Positions 33,469 through 46,730 of a stretch of 64,000 nucleotides of DNA are shown here, in pieces (positions within the stretch are counted from its first letter, which is position 1; each line of letters opens with the position of its first letter). Both the position numbers and the translations under genes were made by a program. A model generated the notes under the pieces. It saw only the letters and a list, made by a program, of their open reading frames with translations, made no database searches and had not been told where the DNA came from. Where the stretch lies: positions 7,192,001 through 7,256,000 of the forward strand of contig OX387193.1 in assembly GCA_947561395.2 (NCBI GenBank), written 5' to 3'. The stretch is from Buxus sempervirens (Eukaryota; Streptophyta; Magnoliopsida; Buxales; Buxaceae).

Positions 33469-34271
33469 TAAAAAATCTTACATACCATATCATTTCAACA
33501 TTCTCACATGGCCATTCCATATGATAAAGCATCAAATGCTTATTGCTTTTGACTAGGAATCGACAATTTAACCTATGATTGACTAATTTAATGGTATTAT
33601 TGATTAGCCTTCATTTTAGGTTCTCATTCCCAACTTCATTGATGTATACTGCATTTCATGATTCATCCTCGTGCCATGTATTTCCTTTTTGGTCAAACCA
33701 TTTCAATTCATCTCTTTAATACGTTAGATCTTCATTATATTCTAAATTTTCGGTGCGAATAATGAACCATGATATTATAGCATCAGTAATTGGTTGAGTT
33801 CAGTATTTATTATCGTATGTATACTTAGGGACGCTCCGATAGAGGGCGTTCTATCCGATCACCAACCCAAGGCAACCGCCAACCGGTTTCGTTATCAAGT
33901 GCTCCGCACGTACATGCAATTACGCGTCTCAAAGGGCATCTTCAGATGCGACATCTAGTGGGACCCACTAGACAATGCAAACAGTTGTCTGCGGGTCCCG
34001 CCACTTTGGAAGAATCACTTTTTGATGTAAAGTTTGACTTGATTGTTCATTGACCTTTCCAACTACCTCTGCTACGTGTGTACAACTTGTGGTTGGCATG
34101 AAATCTTCTTTGGCGTGAAATGTTGTCATGTCGAGCATTTCATTTCTTTCTCTTGGTTATTATAAATATTTTAATTGAGGCCCACTCAAGAAACCAACAA
34201 TCTTGAGATAATACACATAGCAGACATAAGAACCTACCATGTGTATTATCTCAGGATAGTCATTTAATCTC

Positions 34272-34609
34272 AGGATGAAATTTAGTACAACTTGAGCCAG
34301 CATTGATTCTTGATGCTACCACGTGGAGCATATCAAAATTAGTGATTTCATGAAATGTTTTATGTGAGGCGTACTTGATGCTACCTCGTTTGCTGCATGG
34401 TCTTTGGCAAGGGGTCAAGTACAACATCTGACAGCTTTTGTGTTTTTGCATTGAAAAAATGTGACAACTTTTTCACATTCAAAAAATCAGAAGCCATCAA
34501 ATATTGCATGTGGCAACATTTGACGCAGGCTACATGGTCTATGATATAAACCCTGTGATAGTAGACCTTGTGACACAGACGTAAACCTTGCGACAAACAA
34601 TTTCAAACC
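34272..34609. mobile_element. Possible family 2 MITE, decayed
   Basis: It begins AGGATGAAATTTAG and ends ACAAACAATTTCAAACC. Inside are the family strings GCTACCACGTGGAGCAT and GTGACAACTTTTTCACATT, present more than once. No target duplication was found, so the borders are tentative. Confidence 0.4.
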
Positions 34610-35162
34610 AGAGAAAATGAAACAGAAAATGACTTGAGTTGCAATGAAATAGGTGACCCATTTCTGTGATCACTGGATACTATAATGTATTACTAGGCGA
34701 CAAAATCGACCGGAATCTTGTGATGTCTCACATTGTTGGAAACTTACCAAACTCACATTGTAAAGGATGTGAACTGGTTTCGAAGTATACAAAATTATGC
34801 TATAAAAATCCATGTCGAATAATCAAATTGTGGTTGCCATTACGTGCCATTTTTATTAAAACCACAACTAAATGGTTAGAGATTCTATGAAAAAATTAAT
34901 AATTAATTAGGACATATCTCACTTTTTTCAAGGCACATATCTCATTTTACATAATCAAATACATGATTTCTTTCTTGACAGCAATGAAGAAGGTAAAATG
35001 GTATAAAGGTGGTGTCTAAAATAGTAAAAGTGATTGATTCCCTAGGACCGGCCTTTCCGGTTTTAGCTCGTTAAAACTTTTAGCTCGTTAAAAATGGAAA
35101 AGGGTTTATGATCACGAGCCTCACGCATGGTGTCTACATCTGGCGAACGCGAAGCTTGGTTC

Positions 35163-35170
35163 TATATAAT
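35163..35170 (+). promoter_or_regulatory. TATA box of the HMG-CoA synthase gene
   Basis: TATATAAT lies about 165 bp upstream of the start codon. The predicted leader (from near 35195) is CT- and GA-rich and contains no upstream ATG. Confidence 0.5.
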
Positions 35171-35332
35171 GCAACGGGGAACAAGTGTGCCTCCTCACAG
35201 CTCTCACTGCGGGTTTTTAGGCTTCTCTCGTCTGATTTTCTTCCCGGCGCTGGGAGGAAGAGCGTGAGAGAAAGAGAGGGAAAAACCAGAGATTCGATCT
35301 AGGGTTTTTGAAAGTTGTTAGTGGGAGCAGAG

Positions 35333-38300
35333 ATGGATTCGCAGCCGAAAAATGTGGGAATTCTCGCCATGGACATCTACTTCCCTCCTACTTGTGTACA
35401 ACAGGTGATCATCTCTTCTTTTTCTCTGGTTCTTCTTTGCATGCGCTTGATTTTGTTTTATTTTTTGTTCTGATTCTTTTTTTTTTTTCCGTTTGTTTCG
35501 GGAGAATTTAAATTTTAAGTGGAGTTAAGAGTGGAACGAGTTTCGAAAATTCTCTGCTAAATGTGTTTTAAAAGTGATGTTTTGGTTTCGATTCTTTTTT
35601 TTTTTTTTTTGGGATTATTTGAGAGAAGATGACAATCATCTTTGAGGGAGGAAGTTGGTGGAGAAGGTAGCTGTGCTGAATTATTTTTGTGGTATTTTCT
35701 GCTTTGATGCTTTTTTTGAGTCTAGCAAATTGGTTGTTGATTGGTTTTTTACTTTGCGACGGCCTTTGAGTACTTGAACCATCCGGAAGAAAGCGGTCGT
35801 AAGGTGTCGTGGCTTTTTAAACTCCGTCGTTGTTAACTTTGAAAAATGTTAGCTTTTGCTTTTGAAATTCTTGTTGGCTAGTTGTTAATGGAGTCTGAAT
35901 TCCTTCCAACATGTCAGATTTCCCGATCTTTTAATTCTTTTTTTATATTTTTTGGCAAAAATTAAATTGTTTCTCAATTTTGGATGGAGCTTCATGAAGG
36001 TAAAGCTACCGTTCTTATGAATTTTACGGACTTTCTGTTGCGCGATAGTTCTTACACATTTTACTAACATATATTTCATTTTCCATGGAAATCTATGGAG
36101 AGTTCTGCCTGGTGAAGTTTTATGCCTTCTTTAATACCCATAGGCAGCCATAATACATTTCCCCTTGATTTCTGTCTTTTAAATGATCCTTTGTGGTGTG
36201 AAAAGGGGTCACCCTTATTATGAATTTTTTTTTTCATTTTGTTAACCATCATATTTATCAATTTATTTATTTATTTATGTTTGTATCCATCACCAGGAAG
36301 TGCTGGAGGCTCATGACGGTGCAAGTAAAGGAAAGTACACTATTGGGCTTGGCCAAGATTGCATGTCATTTTGCACAGAGGTGGAAGATGTCATTTCAAT
36401 GAGGTTTTTCTCTTACTTTGGTTGCTTGATTCTATCATAAATAAGCGTTGATTTCTGGTGGTTGCCTCTCCCGGCAGAAGGGGGGCTTCTTTCTCTGTTA
36501 GATCGTGAACTTGTTGTTCTCCTGGATCTAGCATTTTTCATTCATAAAAGATGATGGATTGCTTTAATCACTCTGAAAAATATACATGCAAAATGGCTTT
36601 TTTAGCATTGCTGTTGAATCTTGTCAATTATAATGAGGAAATGAAATACTGAGAAGAGTGAAAAACATTAACACCTTCCTAATCTATTATCTGGTTCTGG
36701 TTTCTGATAGTAGAATTAATCAGTTTGTTGAGTTGACACTATGAGCTATGGTACTTGTTGCTGAAGCTGAAAAGGCAACTAATTTTGGTTTGTCTTCTCA
36801 ACTGGCTATAAAAGATTTATGTAGTAATGTTACTTAGATCTTCTCAGGAGCAATTTGGTGAGGATGATGAATTTGCTTCCAAATCTGAAAATTTTAGTTA
36901 TGAAAGAAAATTATGTAAACAGAATAATGGGGATTTTCTTCTTCTTTAATCTTATTACTTTCTTTTTTTTGGATGAATAATGAAAGCTTGTATTAAGGTT
37001 AAACTGAGAAGTGCAAGAACTATGAATTTTTTGGCACCACCCAATAAATTTAAAAACATAAAAAATAAAGAAAACCCCCAAAATTGCCTTGAAGACCCAA
37101 AATGGCAGTGTACATTTCCATTTTTGCATATGGTTTTGACTATTTATATTATTTGATGCTTTGATGTTTAATTGGTTCTGCTGTTATTTTATGAAATCTT
37201 TTGGAAATGCTTTTTTTGGACATTTAACAGAGCTTTGGCCTTGTCTCAATTAATTTTGTCTTCTAGTTTGACAGTTGTTACTTCTCTCCTTGAGAAATAC
37301 GGAGTTGATGCAAAACAAATTGGCCGTCTTGAAGTTGGCAGCGAAACTGTGATAGACAAGAGCAAGTCTATTAAAACCTTCTTGATGCAAATATTCGAGG
37401 TATTATCCCATAACATTTGATTATGGACATCTCTTCCACTGGATTTATGTCCTTTTCTGTTTGGGTGATCTGGGTTTGTACTATGACCTCATGCTTGTGG
37501 TGCAAATTCTCATTGAGTTGTGATTCAAACCTGAAACAGAATATTAGGGAGGACAAGTAAATTCTAGGATGACACATGAACTATTATGCATGTCGCATGA
37601 CATACGTTACAACTGTGCGGGCAAAGGAGGTGCCTCTAAAGATTAGCACTTCCCTTGGTTGCTAGACATTTTAGGGTTATTCTAATTATAGGTTAATATT
37701 ACCTTTGGAGGCATCTGCTCAATCAAGTTTAAGGCTGTAGTACCACTACAATCAAGTTATCTCACTAGGGACCTGAGCCAGGTTCCAATTAGAATACCTT
37801 TTTGTTTCCTTCATTGCCATGTTGTGAAAAATTGAATTAGCCATTTTATTCATCTTTCCTTATCCTTGCACCTTCTTCTCTGCAAAAGGATTGATTTGGT
37901 TCCGCATTGGTTTTTGATTCTCATAATCTCCTGTTTCCACTTGTCACACTCAACAAATTTTTTGTCATGTTATATATACAGGAATATGGTAATACTGATA
38001 TTGAAGGAGTTGACTCAACAAATGCATGCTATGGCGGGACTGCAGCTTTATTAAACTGTGTGAACTGGGTGGAGAGTAGTTCATGGGATGGACGTTATGG
38101 ACTTGTTGTGTGCACAGACAGTGCGGTATGATTTTTTTTATCCGAATGTTTGATAACTTCAAAATTTACTTATTCTTCTCCAAGGAAAAAGAAAAAAATT
38201 TCTTCATACACTTGTCTAGACATTCAACCTCACCTATAGGAGCCTTTGCTTTCCTTGCTTATAATTATTATCAAATAGTTGGTGGTAAATATTAATGTTG

Positions 38301-39957
38301 AGCATCCATGTAAACTCAACTGCAGGCCTTCTAGTCAATAGTATTACTATTGATGATTAAAATTTGGTTGTTGACTTTGCGAAGCTAAGGCATAAACCAA
38401 GTACTTATGATAAGCTCATTTGTGGATGTGATAGATTCACAAAGACTTTCAACTCTGCTTTAAATTGGAAAAGGGAAGTTGAAAAATCATGTGGAAAATC
38501 TTTTTAAGTGAGAGAGCAGTTGATAATATATCTTTTTAACATGCTTCCAGCTACAAAAGCTGCACGCTACTAAGGTAGGCTGTGATTTTTTTTGTTTTTG
38601 TTTTTTGTTTTTTGTTTTTTGTTTTTTGTTTTTGTTTTTTTTTTTGGGAGCTATTTTGCAGCTGTAGAAGGATGCTCTGTTTTGTTGGTTATTATAGGAT
38701 CTTTCTTTGTATAAATGGTTGTTTTTATGCTACCCCGTTGGTGTCCTGCTACTCCTCCTGTTGCTTTCATTCTTATATTTTCCTCTTGTTTCATAATACA
38801 TAACAGACATGCACAGGGACTTCACACTTTAGTTGATGTGAAATAGAAAATTCAATGCTCAAGCAAGGATAATGTGGTTGAAAATTTGTTACATATTTGA
38901 GAACAGTAATTTTCACATAATTGGACATTGTAAAGAATGTTTAGCTGTTCTGATGATGTCACACTCTCGAAACTTTGTCTTTTAGGTGTAGTAAATATAG
39001 TACATGTAATACTTCATATATGTGTTGTACATTAGGCTCATATTCTCATAAATGAGTATACATAAATTGATATCACCTGCAATTTTTTTTAGGTAAATAT
39101 ATTCTGTATATTTACCAGAGGTTCCCTTGTTTTAGGTCTATGCCGAAGGACCAGCACGGCCTACTGGAGGAGCAGCAGCTATTGCTATTTTAATAGGGCC
39201 AAATGCTCCTATTGTCTTTGAAAGCAAATTTAGAGGGAGTCATATGGCTCATGTCTATGATTTTTACAAGCCCAACCTTGCAAGTGAATATCCAGTAATG
39301 CTTCCTGATTCGTCTTTTGCCTATCTCATTTTACAGACATTTTTAAGGTTACTAGATAAGAGTCATCTTTTTTCATTTCATATCTTTGAATTTATATATT
39401 GCAGTTTATGGTTTTTCCTACACTGTTTTCCTTCTGAGAATGTACTTTTATCATTTTAATATGGGTTTTAAAAGGCATGATCCTGGGTCTGTTGTTATTG
39501 TTTATATTCCTTTTTACACCAATTATGGTATTTAGTGAATGCCACATTGGAATATTGAAGACATAAAAAGTTGATAGTGTACTGAAATTGGTGCAAATTT
39601 TGACTTAAGGCTGCAGTTCATGTTCTGAAATGTATTGGCAACTCAGTTCTGAATAATTGCCAACCTCTTAGGTCACCCATGTGTTGCTTGCAAATATGTA
39701 GAAGTATATGTGAAAGAGAGAAACACATAAAAGTCAATAATATATTCTGTTTTGAGAAGAATTTTTTTTAATTGCACTCACCTTTCTGAATGTTCTGTTT
39801 AAATCAATTATAGTTAATAAATCTTGCTTCTATTTTTGAGATTGAATATTATAGTAAGGACATAAAAAGGATCAACATATATAAATCCTAAATTCTTACA
39901 TTTATTAAAGCTAAATGGGATTCGAGGAATTGAAAAAGAGGAATAGTTAGAAGTTTG

Positions 39958-39989
<32 letters not shown>

Positions 39990-42441
39990 GCTAGCTGCGT
40001 ACAACTTCCCCAGTTTATACCTTCATTTACTGGCATTCTTTCTTATTCTGTGGCTCTTTTGTGAATGTTAGTATTTTTTAGAAGCCAATCTCCCCAGAAT
40101 ATATATCTCAATCAATCAATGTTGGGACAAAAATATTGCTAGATTCAAATAAAGAAAAACTTCAGTGAAAAATTAACTAATTTTTTTATTTATGTTACAT
40201 TGACTAGGAAAAGATTACACTTGCTTGGTTGTCAACCCTATTGCAACTATGCTTCAAATTGGCTTAGTCTAAGCAAGTGTTTATTGGTTTTCTCTTTTAT
40301 AAAATAGGTTGTTGATGGTAAGCTTTCACAAACTTGCTATCTCATGGCAGTTGATTCTTGCTACAAACGCTTCTGTAATAAGTAAGTCGCTACCAAATTA
40401 ATGGAAAACACTTCCCTTTGTTCTGCTTCTGGTTTTGCCAAATGTTCCTGCTCTTTACGTGCCTTAATATTTTGTTTTCTCCATGTAGGTACGAGAAACT
40501 GGTGGGAAAGCCATTTTCAATTGCTGATGCAGATTATTTTGTGTTTCATTCTCCATATAACAAGGTATATGTATTGTCTATTATTTTGTATGCAATTATT
40601 GCTACTGATAAACCATGACTTATTACTAAACGCTTGAACTCTTGAAGTGTTAGCTTACCCAATTTACTCTTGCAACTGGTACTGCAGCTTGTACAGAAAA
40701 GCTTTGCTCGGTTGTACTTCAACGACTTCTTGAGGAATGCCAGGTTCATATCTTGTGATTCTTTCTTGTAGAATAATCATGAGTTTTTTTTTTCTTTTTT
40801 TTTTCTCTGATGCACACAAAGATCAAATAATTATATTCTGCATTTGTCTTTAATTATTTAGTTTTGTTGAGGAAGTGGCAAAAGAAAAGCTGGCACCGTT
40901 TTCAATTTTATCCAGTGATGAGAGCTACCAAAGCCGGGATCTTGAAAAGGTCACTTTAAGATGATTTGTGGCAATGGGTGTTTTTCTAGTCATGAGGTTG
41001 TGGGGTTTGTGACTTTCCTGCTTATGGTTACTTTGTATTGTCCACTACAGGCATCCCAGCAACTTGCAAAGCAATTATATGATACTAAAGTTCAGCCAAC
41101 GACCTTGATTCCAAAGCAAGTTGGCAACATGTACACTGCTTCTCTTTATGCAGCATTTGCATCCCTTCTGCACAACAAGCACAGCACACTAGTAATATTT
41201 CCAACCGCTTTCTTGTTTGACATTTGAATGCTACATGTTCACTTTAATATTTCTTTCCTGATTGTGATTGTTTATATCTACTTCTAGGGTGGTAAGCGGG
41301 TGGTAATGTTCTCATACGGTAGTGGTCTGACTGCCACAATGTTCTCATTCCAACTTCGGGATGGTGAACAACCTTTTAGCTTGTCAAAAATTGCAGCCAT
41401 AATGGATGTCTCTGGGAAGTTGAAGTCGAGGCATGAGGTATTTCTCATGCTCTTTTATATATATATTTCTCAATTATGATTAGTTTTCACAAGTTCATTA
41501 AGTTATTCTAAATTCTGTTGTTTATGTTAGTACACACACACACACAAACGCGGACTAATGGACAGGCTTAGCTATGCCCAATTTAAATTTTAATAGGCAG
41601 GGCTGGCAACAGGTTGGATATGGCGGCAACGTGCGGGAAATGTTCCCCAATTGAGGGAAAAATGGGGAAATTATATTCACATACTTGAATTTAAGGCTGA
41701 AATCATTTATGCCTAAATAGGAAATAGTATGTGAAGATATATTTGAATATAACAAAAGAATGTGTAATAGTAAAAATCCCGTATGCATGCAAGCTGTCAA
41801 AAGTGCACTAATGTCTACAAAAATTGCAAACATGCATAGGAAAGAATTATATAATAACAATAGGAAGGGGTGAAAACTAACAAAAATGTGTAAAACCTTC
41901 AGAACTTTGAGCAAAATCTTAAATCCTCTTCTCCAAACTAGATTTATGTTAGTGTATTTGGAAAAAATATAGTAAAGGAAATAGGTAAAAGAAAAGGGTG
42001 GAGATTTTGGGGGTTTGTGTGAGAGGAAGAAGGAATGGGGAAGAGATGTTACCTGAAATTCTGCACAAACAAAGAGCCCTGACAACATTTCAAGTCCTGC
42101 CCCTTTATTTAACTAAAATTTCCCTCATATCACTACCATTCAGCAACACATGGTGAGATGGGAGAAAATCAATATCAAATGATTTAGGTTTCTCTCTGTG
42201 ATTATTTAAACTAGATGTTCATGATCTTATTCTGCAGATTTCTCCTGAGAAATTTGTGGAAACCCTGAAGCTCATGGAACATCGATATGGAGCCAAGGAC
42301 TTTGTGACAAGCAAAGATAGTAGCCTTTTATCTCCAGGCACATACTATCTTACCGAAGTGGACTCAATGTATCGCAGATTTTATTCCAAGAAAGCCGGTG
42401 CAGCCACCTGCAAGAACGGTTCTCTAACTAATGGCCTCTGA
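35333..42441 (+). CDS. HMGS: Hydroxymethylglutaryl-CoA synthase
   Basis: HMGS condenses acetyl-CoA with acetoacetyl-CoA to HMG-CoA in the cytosolic mevalonate pathway. Twelve GT-AG exons close in frame: 35333-35404, 36297-36403, 37267-37399, 37982-38125, 39136-39294, 40308-40381, 40489-40564, 40688-40743, 40862-40949, 41051-41191, 41288-41437 and 42238-42441. They give 467 aa; Arabidopsis HMGS has 461. Active-site features are present: Glu86 in [12 protein letters not shown], the acyl-accepting Cys120 in STNACYGG, Arg160 in GPARPTGG and His191 in [26 protein letters not shown] and [15 protein letters not shown] are also intact. Numbering is offset by +3 from the Brassica enzyme because of a slightly longer N-terminus ([18 protein letters not shown]). 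No transit peptide or membrane segment is seen. The gene looks fully functional. Confidence 0.96.
38585..38648 (+). repeat. GTTTTTT-type short tandem repeat in HMGS intron 4
   Basis: The T-rich run is broken by regularly spaced G about every seven bases. It produces spurious Phe-rich frames. Confidence 0.85.
39962..39990 (+). repeat. (TA)n microsatellite in HMGS intron 5
   Basis: A run of about 14 TA units. Confidence 0.9.
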
Positions 42442-42693
42442 AGGACGTAAAATGGAGCATTGGCTTCCTCATTCTCAGATGCTGTTGTGTAATGTGTTAC
42501 CAACTTAAGCTAGGAAAATGGAATTCGTCCTCTAGATGTATTCATCCTTTTTTTCTTTTGGGTAAGAAAAACGTTGTTACTTCAATTTAGATAAATAAGG
42601 TTCGTCTTTTAAATAAATCTTGAAGTTCACGAGTATCGATCAGTTTGCTTTTACTAGGGATGCTGAAGCTGCCTCTTATTATTTGTGCCGACC

Positions 42694-43323
42694 ATTTTTT
42701 TTTTTGATGGGAAAAAGAGAATTTATTACCGATATCGAAAATACACCACTTCCCTTCTATCATCAAACAGACAGACAATTAATCAGAAAAGGAGGGGGGA
42801 CCAGAGCCCAAAGGCAACTATACCTGTCCAAAGCAAAATTGGCAAGGGCATCCGCCGGTTTGTTAGCTTCCCGGAACACATGGGAGAATACTACGCTAGG
42901 GATCTGAGAACACCTTTGCCAAATACTTAAAACAACAGTTCGAATGCTCCAAGGAATGACCAAAGACTCAGAGGATAAAATCTTGATGAGGACTTGGGAG
43001 TCACTTTAAAAAATAACAGAGTTGAACCGCAACGCTGAGGCTAGGGAGACAGCTTCCAAAACCACAAGAGCCTCCGCTTGCAAGCTGGACAAAGCATCAA
43101 TGCGAGAAGCAAAACAGGCCATAAAATTCCCGCAAGCATCACGAGCAACTCCACCAACAGCAGCAAGACCAGTCAACTTTCTAAGTGCACCATCAAAATT
43201 TATCTTTACTGAACCTACCATAGGTTCAGTAAAGATAATTTTGTTTACAAAAGCCATAAGGTTAAATTTTTTTAAAAAAAAATTGGTTGTAGCGAAAAGC
43301 ACTGATTTGTTGTTTTCCTTCAA
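42694..43323 (-). mobile_element. LINE 3' end with RNase H domain and poly(A)
   Basis: One minus-strand frame gives a plant LINE RNase H domain: VKINFDGALRKLTGLAAVGG, ARDACGNFMACF, LQAEALVVLEAV, then SDSQVLIKIL and FREANKPADALANFAL. A single in-frame stop lies between VIF and SDSQ, where the family usually has Glu. The coding part ends at 42763, and an A-run (T-run on plus, 42694-42704) marks the 3' end. Reverse transcriptase and ORF1 are absent, as in a 5'-truncated insertion. The target duplication was not resolved. Confidence 0.8.
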
Positions 43324-43945
43324 AAGGTAAAAGAATTATTTCTTTACTTCAATTAATAAATGGAAAGCAATTTATAAATGATTAGTTGACCAAACGATAA
43401 ATTTTTTCTTTAATTTGAAAGTAACTTTTTTATTTTTGAAAGTATTTTTGAAAAGCAATACCAAAAACCGACGGTACAAGAATAAGATGAAATAATAGAA
43501 TCTTACCTTTAATACGTGAGAGTCGTATACTTCAAAATTAACTATCCTATTCCTTTGGCTTGATTGTAAAAATGACCAAAATACTTAAAAAGGATGGGAA
43601 AATTACAAATAAGGGTAATTCTTTGGCTGGTATTTATAAAAATTATCCATCAAAAATCTTATTTACAAAAAAGGGTCAACTTATAAGAAAATTTGAACTT
43701 CAGAGTTATTATTTACATAAAGTGGTCAACTTTTAAGAAAAATCCAACTTTTAGAGTTGCTTTTATTGTAGCTATGTAGAACACAAAGCCTACTTGAAAC
43801 ACGAGCACATCCTGTATCGGATACGTTTTCCTAAATTCAAGTTGTCTTAACGGTAATCCTTTTCTGCAAATAAGTTTTTGATGAACTGTTTTTATGAATT
43901 CCAAGACAAAGGTGACCCTTGACTTGAAATCAGCTGGAGCCCCTT

Positions 43946-44046
43946 GCTAGAACATTTGCTGGTCTAACGGTGAGGGGAATGTACACATGTGTGAATGATG
44001 CTGACGTGTACACCTTGCCCACCGTTGGACCAACAGATATTCCAGC
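43946..44046. repeat. Palindromic foldback element, relative of 31291-31391
   Basis: The arms pair between GCTAGAACATTTGCTGGTCT/AACGG...GTACAC at the left and GTGTACAC...CCGTTGGACCAACAG/ATATTCCAGC at the right. End sequence and size match the copy at 31291, though the internal part differs. Confidence 0.7.
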
Positions 44047-44714
44047 GTAGACTCAAGCTAATATAGTCCCGTGACTCTTATTTAATTTTCCCAACGAAAA
44101 AGATTCAGAATCTTGAAAGGTACCCTGATGTGTCCCGACAGTATTAGTTGGGTGGGGGCCGTCCCACATTTCATGAACGGGTACCGGCGGGAACGGTTAT
44201 CTCCCTCGTCTTTCACAAATGCCCTGGTCTTTATAACAGATCGTATCCTTTCCTTTGGCGCCATTGCATGGTACCTACCACCAGCTTCACGTACCAGACA
44301 ATAAAATAAAAGATATTAATGTCAGCTGTCGTTTATGGGACTGGGACATGAAAATGAAAATTTTATTGGGCTTTTAAAGCTTACCACGTGAAACACGTGG
44401 GGAACTGAAACCATGCACACAGCTCTCCATGCGTGTGGTGCCCTTGGTTTTGCAACTCTCTTCCCACGTGAAACACTTGGGAACTGAAACAAACTCTGTA
44501 TTTATATATTGAATAACTTCCATGTCCGTGGTACCTCCAAGCTGCATTGCTCTTGACACGTTCTTCTCATCACACGGATCACAGATTCCATTACCCCAAA
44601 AGCATATGTTTTCATTTTTTTTTTTATGATGTCGACACCTAAAAAATGAGTTATTGACTTTAGTTTCACCTTTACATTTGGCTAGGGTTTTGTACCCAGG
44701 TTGAATCATCTACG

Positions 44715-44846
44715 GTCCAAGTGTAGCTAATGCCATACAGTTACATGGGTTGCATCCAAGCACAGACCTGACACATATTGACATTTGTCTGGTCTGTGTT
44801 AGCCATGCAGGCTCATGCGACTGCATGTCATTGGCTACGGTTGGAC
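44715..44846. repeat. Foldback element, about 130 bp
   Basis: The left arm GTCCAAGTGTAGCTAATGCC and the right arm CATTGGCTACGGTTGGAC pair, with further pairing inward (AGCACAGACCTGACA with GTCTGGTCTGTGTT). Non-coding and distinct from the 31291 family apart from the GTCCAAC end. Confidence 0.7.
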
Positions 44847-45965
44847 CATTTTATAGGTACAATCATATATGATTCAATCTCAAATAATTTGAGAAAATTA
44901 TCCATCAGGTTTTTTTTCAAGTGATGAAAAGACAAAAGGGATCATTTTGTAAGAATATATATTTTTTAGGGTGAAAATATTGGCCAATTGGTGCTCAACA
45001 GCTCACAAGGGGACCATAAAGGACCTTTCTCTCCTGTTAAGGGGCGTTTGGTAGAGATTCTGTATTATGGATTCTAAAATTTTGAATGTCGTTGCTGATT
45101 TGCTGATTTTCTGAATCCAGAATCTTGTTTGGATATAGTAGATTTTAGAATTTAATTATACAATTATAATCTAGAATATTGTTTATTTGACTTCGAATTT
45201 GGAGTTTTTGTATGAAACCATGCATACAAAAATATTTATAACTGCTTACAATAGAATACCTAAGCCTTGCCATTACCCATTGTTTTGCTTCCATCCATCT
45301 AATAAGAACAAAACCTCTAGACTCCCTGAATTTTTTCTTTTCTTCGTCCTTTTTTTTTCGCATTTTTTTATCAGAGAGGGGAAGAGGGGGAATATGTAAG
45401 AGAGAAAGAGAGATCAAAATGGTTCAAGGGTTATCTTCTCCAAGCAATGAACCGGTTCAATGAAGGCTTTGAACCGATGTTTAAGGCTTTGAACCGATGT
45501 ATATACTGGAAGTTAAAGTTGGTAAGGAACAAAATTACATTTGATCATGTTGAAGGACATCCAAAAGAAGTACTTGAAAGTGTAGGAAACGCAATTAGCT
45601 AGAGAATATAATCAAGGAAAATAAATTGATGCAAAAACCCCAAAAGTCCTTAGTTGATAAGGCGTAATTAATATAGGGCTAAAATAGTCAAAACTCTACA
45701 TATTCGTTTAAAATCTGAACAATTGCAAAACTGTTCCCTCTCTCTCTCTCTTTAGATGCAATACTGCACGTACACCTCTGCTAATACTGGTTATTAAGGG
45801 TGATAGTGGAGGACTGAGTCCATCATTGGTGGCCTGGCATGCTCCTAAATATGTAAATAATGCTATGGTAAACACGGTATATATTTTGGAATTGCTACCA
45901 GCATTATTTTGGTTCATGGTGAAAGGAAGAAGAAAGTGTGGATGGATCATGGAAGGAGATTTAAA

Positions 45966-46076
45966 ACAGACTATTTGACTCAGAGCTATTTTGAAGATTT
46001 TAAAGTCTCTTTTGTTCCAAGAGAGTTAAATAGGACTACTGATGTAATAGCTAATCTGGGTCTTAGCTTAAGGTAG
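45966..46076 (+). mobile_element. LINE RNase H remnant
   Basis: A 36-codon frame reads TDYLTQSYFEDF and then KVSFVPRELNRTTDVIANLG before a stop. This is the C-terminal part of a LINE RNase H domain (family pattern HVPRExNxxADALA). Nothing upstream continues the domain. Confidence 0.55.
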
Positions 46077-46730
46077 CAGGTATATATGGTCTCATAATTT
46101 TCCAGCAACCATTTTAGAACAGGTAGCCATAGACCCATGTTTCTACCAAAAAAAAAAAGCCATAGACCCATATAGTTTAATATAAAGAATTTTATTGCAA
46201 AAAAAATAAAATAGGAGGGTTCAAATTTTATAAGTTTTGTTCTACCTCCGTTATTGACTGATCAAATGGTGTAATTCTCTATTATTTTCAAGTTTTGATC
46301 TGCCTCTGTTATTGACTGATCAAATGGCTGTCGAAGCACATTGGATTACAAACGTGCTAAACTCGTACCTGGAGTGATCGTGTGCTACTACGCTATGTTC
46401 GTTTGCCTGATCAAATCGATAGACTTTGGGTTCTAGACCGTGAACCAGTCATCGAAGACTTCGAAGTGATTTATCGGGATCGGTGTGGATCAAAAGCCCT
46501 GCTAAGATTTGGACACCGTTTGTCTCGATCATCTGTATCTCCCTCTGTCTGTCCGTAGGGCTTTGATAATTATCAGGGCGGAGAATTAAAACTTTGAATG
46601 AGAAAGCAAAAGGGGTTTTCTTCTCTTGAGCTTAAAAACAAACCACAGATGAAGGGTTATAGCTCTGAAAATTAGGGCTTTGCTTGAGAAATCAATTGAT
46701 AGAAGAACTTTTGGTGAAGTTTCTCAAGCT

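Larger units (their letters stand above)
28953..35160. other. Intergenic DNA with MITEs, PPR to HMGS
   Basis: About 6.2 kb without a recognisable gene. It contains the foldback array at 29205-29612, a family 1 MITE at 29654-29922, hAT-like debris at 30480-30640, family 2 MITEs at 30763-30950 and 33273-33468 (perhaps also 34272-34609), and a palindromic foldback at 31291-31391. The rest is AT-rich. Confidence 0.6.
42442..46730. other. Spacer between HMGS and PEX16
   Basis: About 4.3 kb. It contains a LINE 3' end at 42694-43323, a palindromic foldback at 43946-44046, a second foldback at 44715-44846 and a LINE RNase H remnant at 45966-46076. I see no other gene. Confidence 0.6.

Noticed and set aside
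45040-45190. Possible hAT MITE starting GGGGCGTTTGGTAGAG
   Set aside because: The left end looks typical, but I could not find a matching inverted right end.
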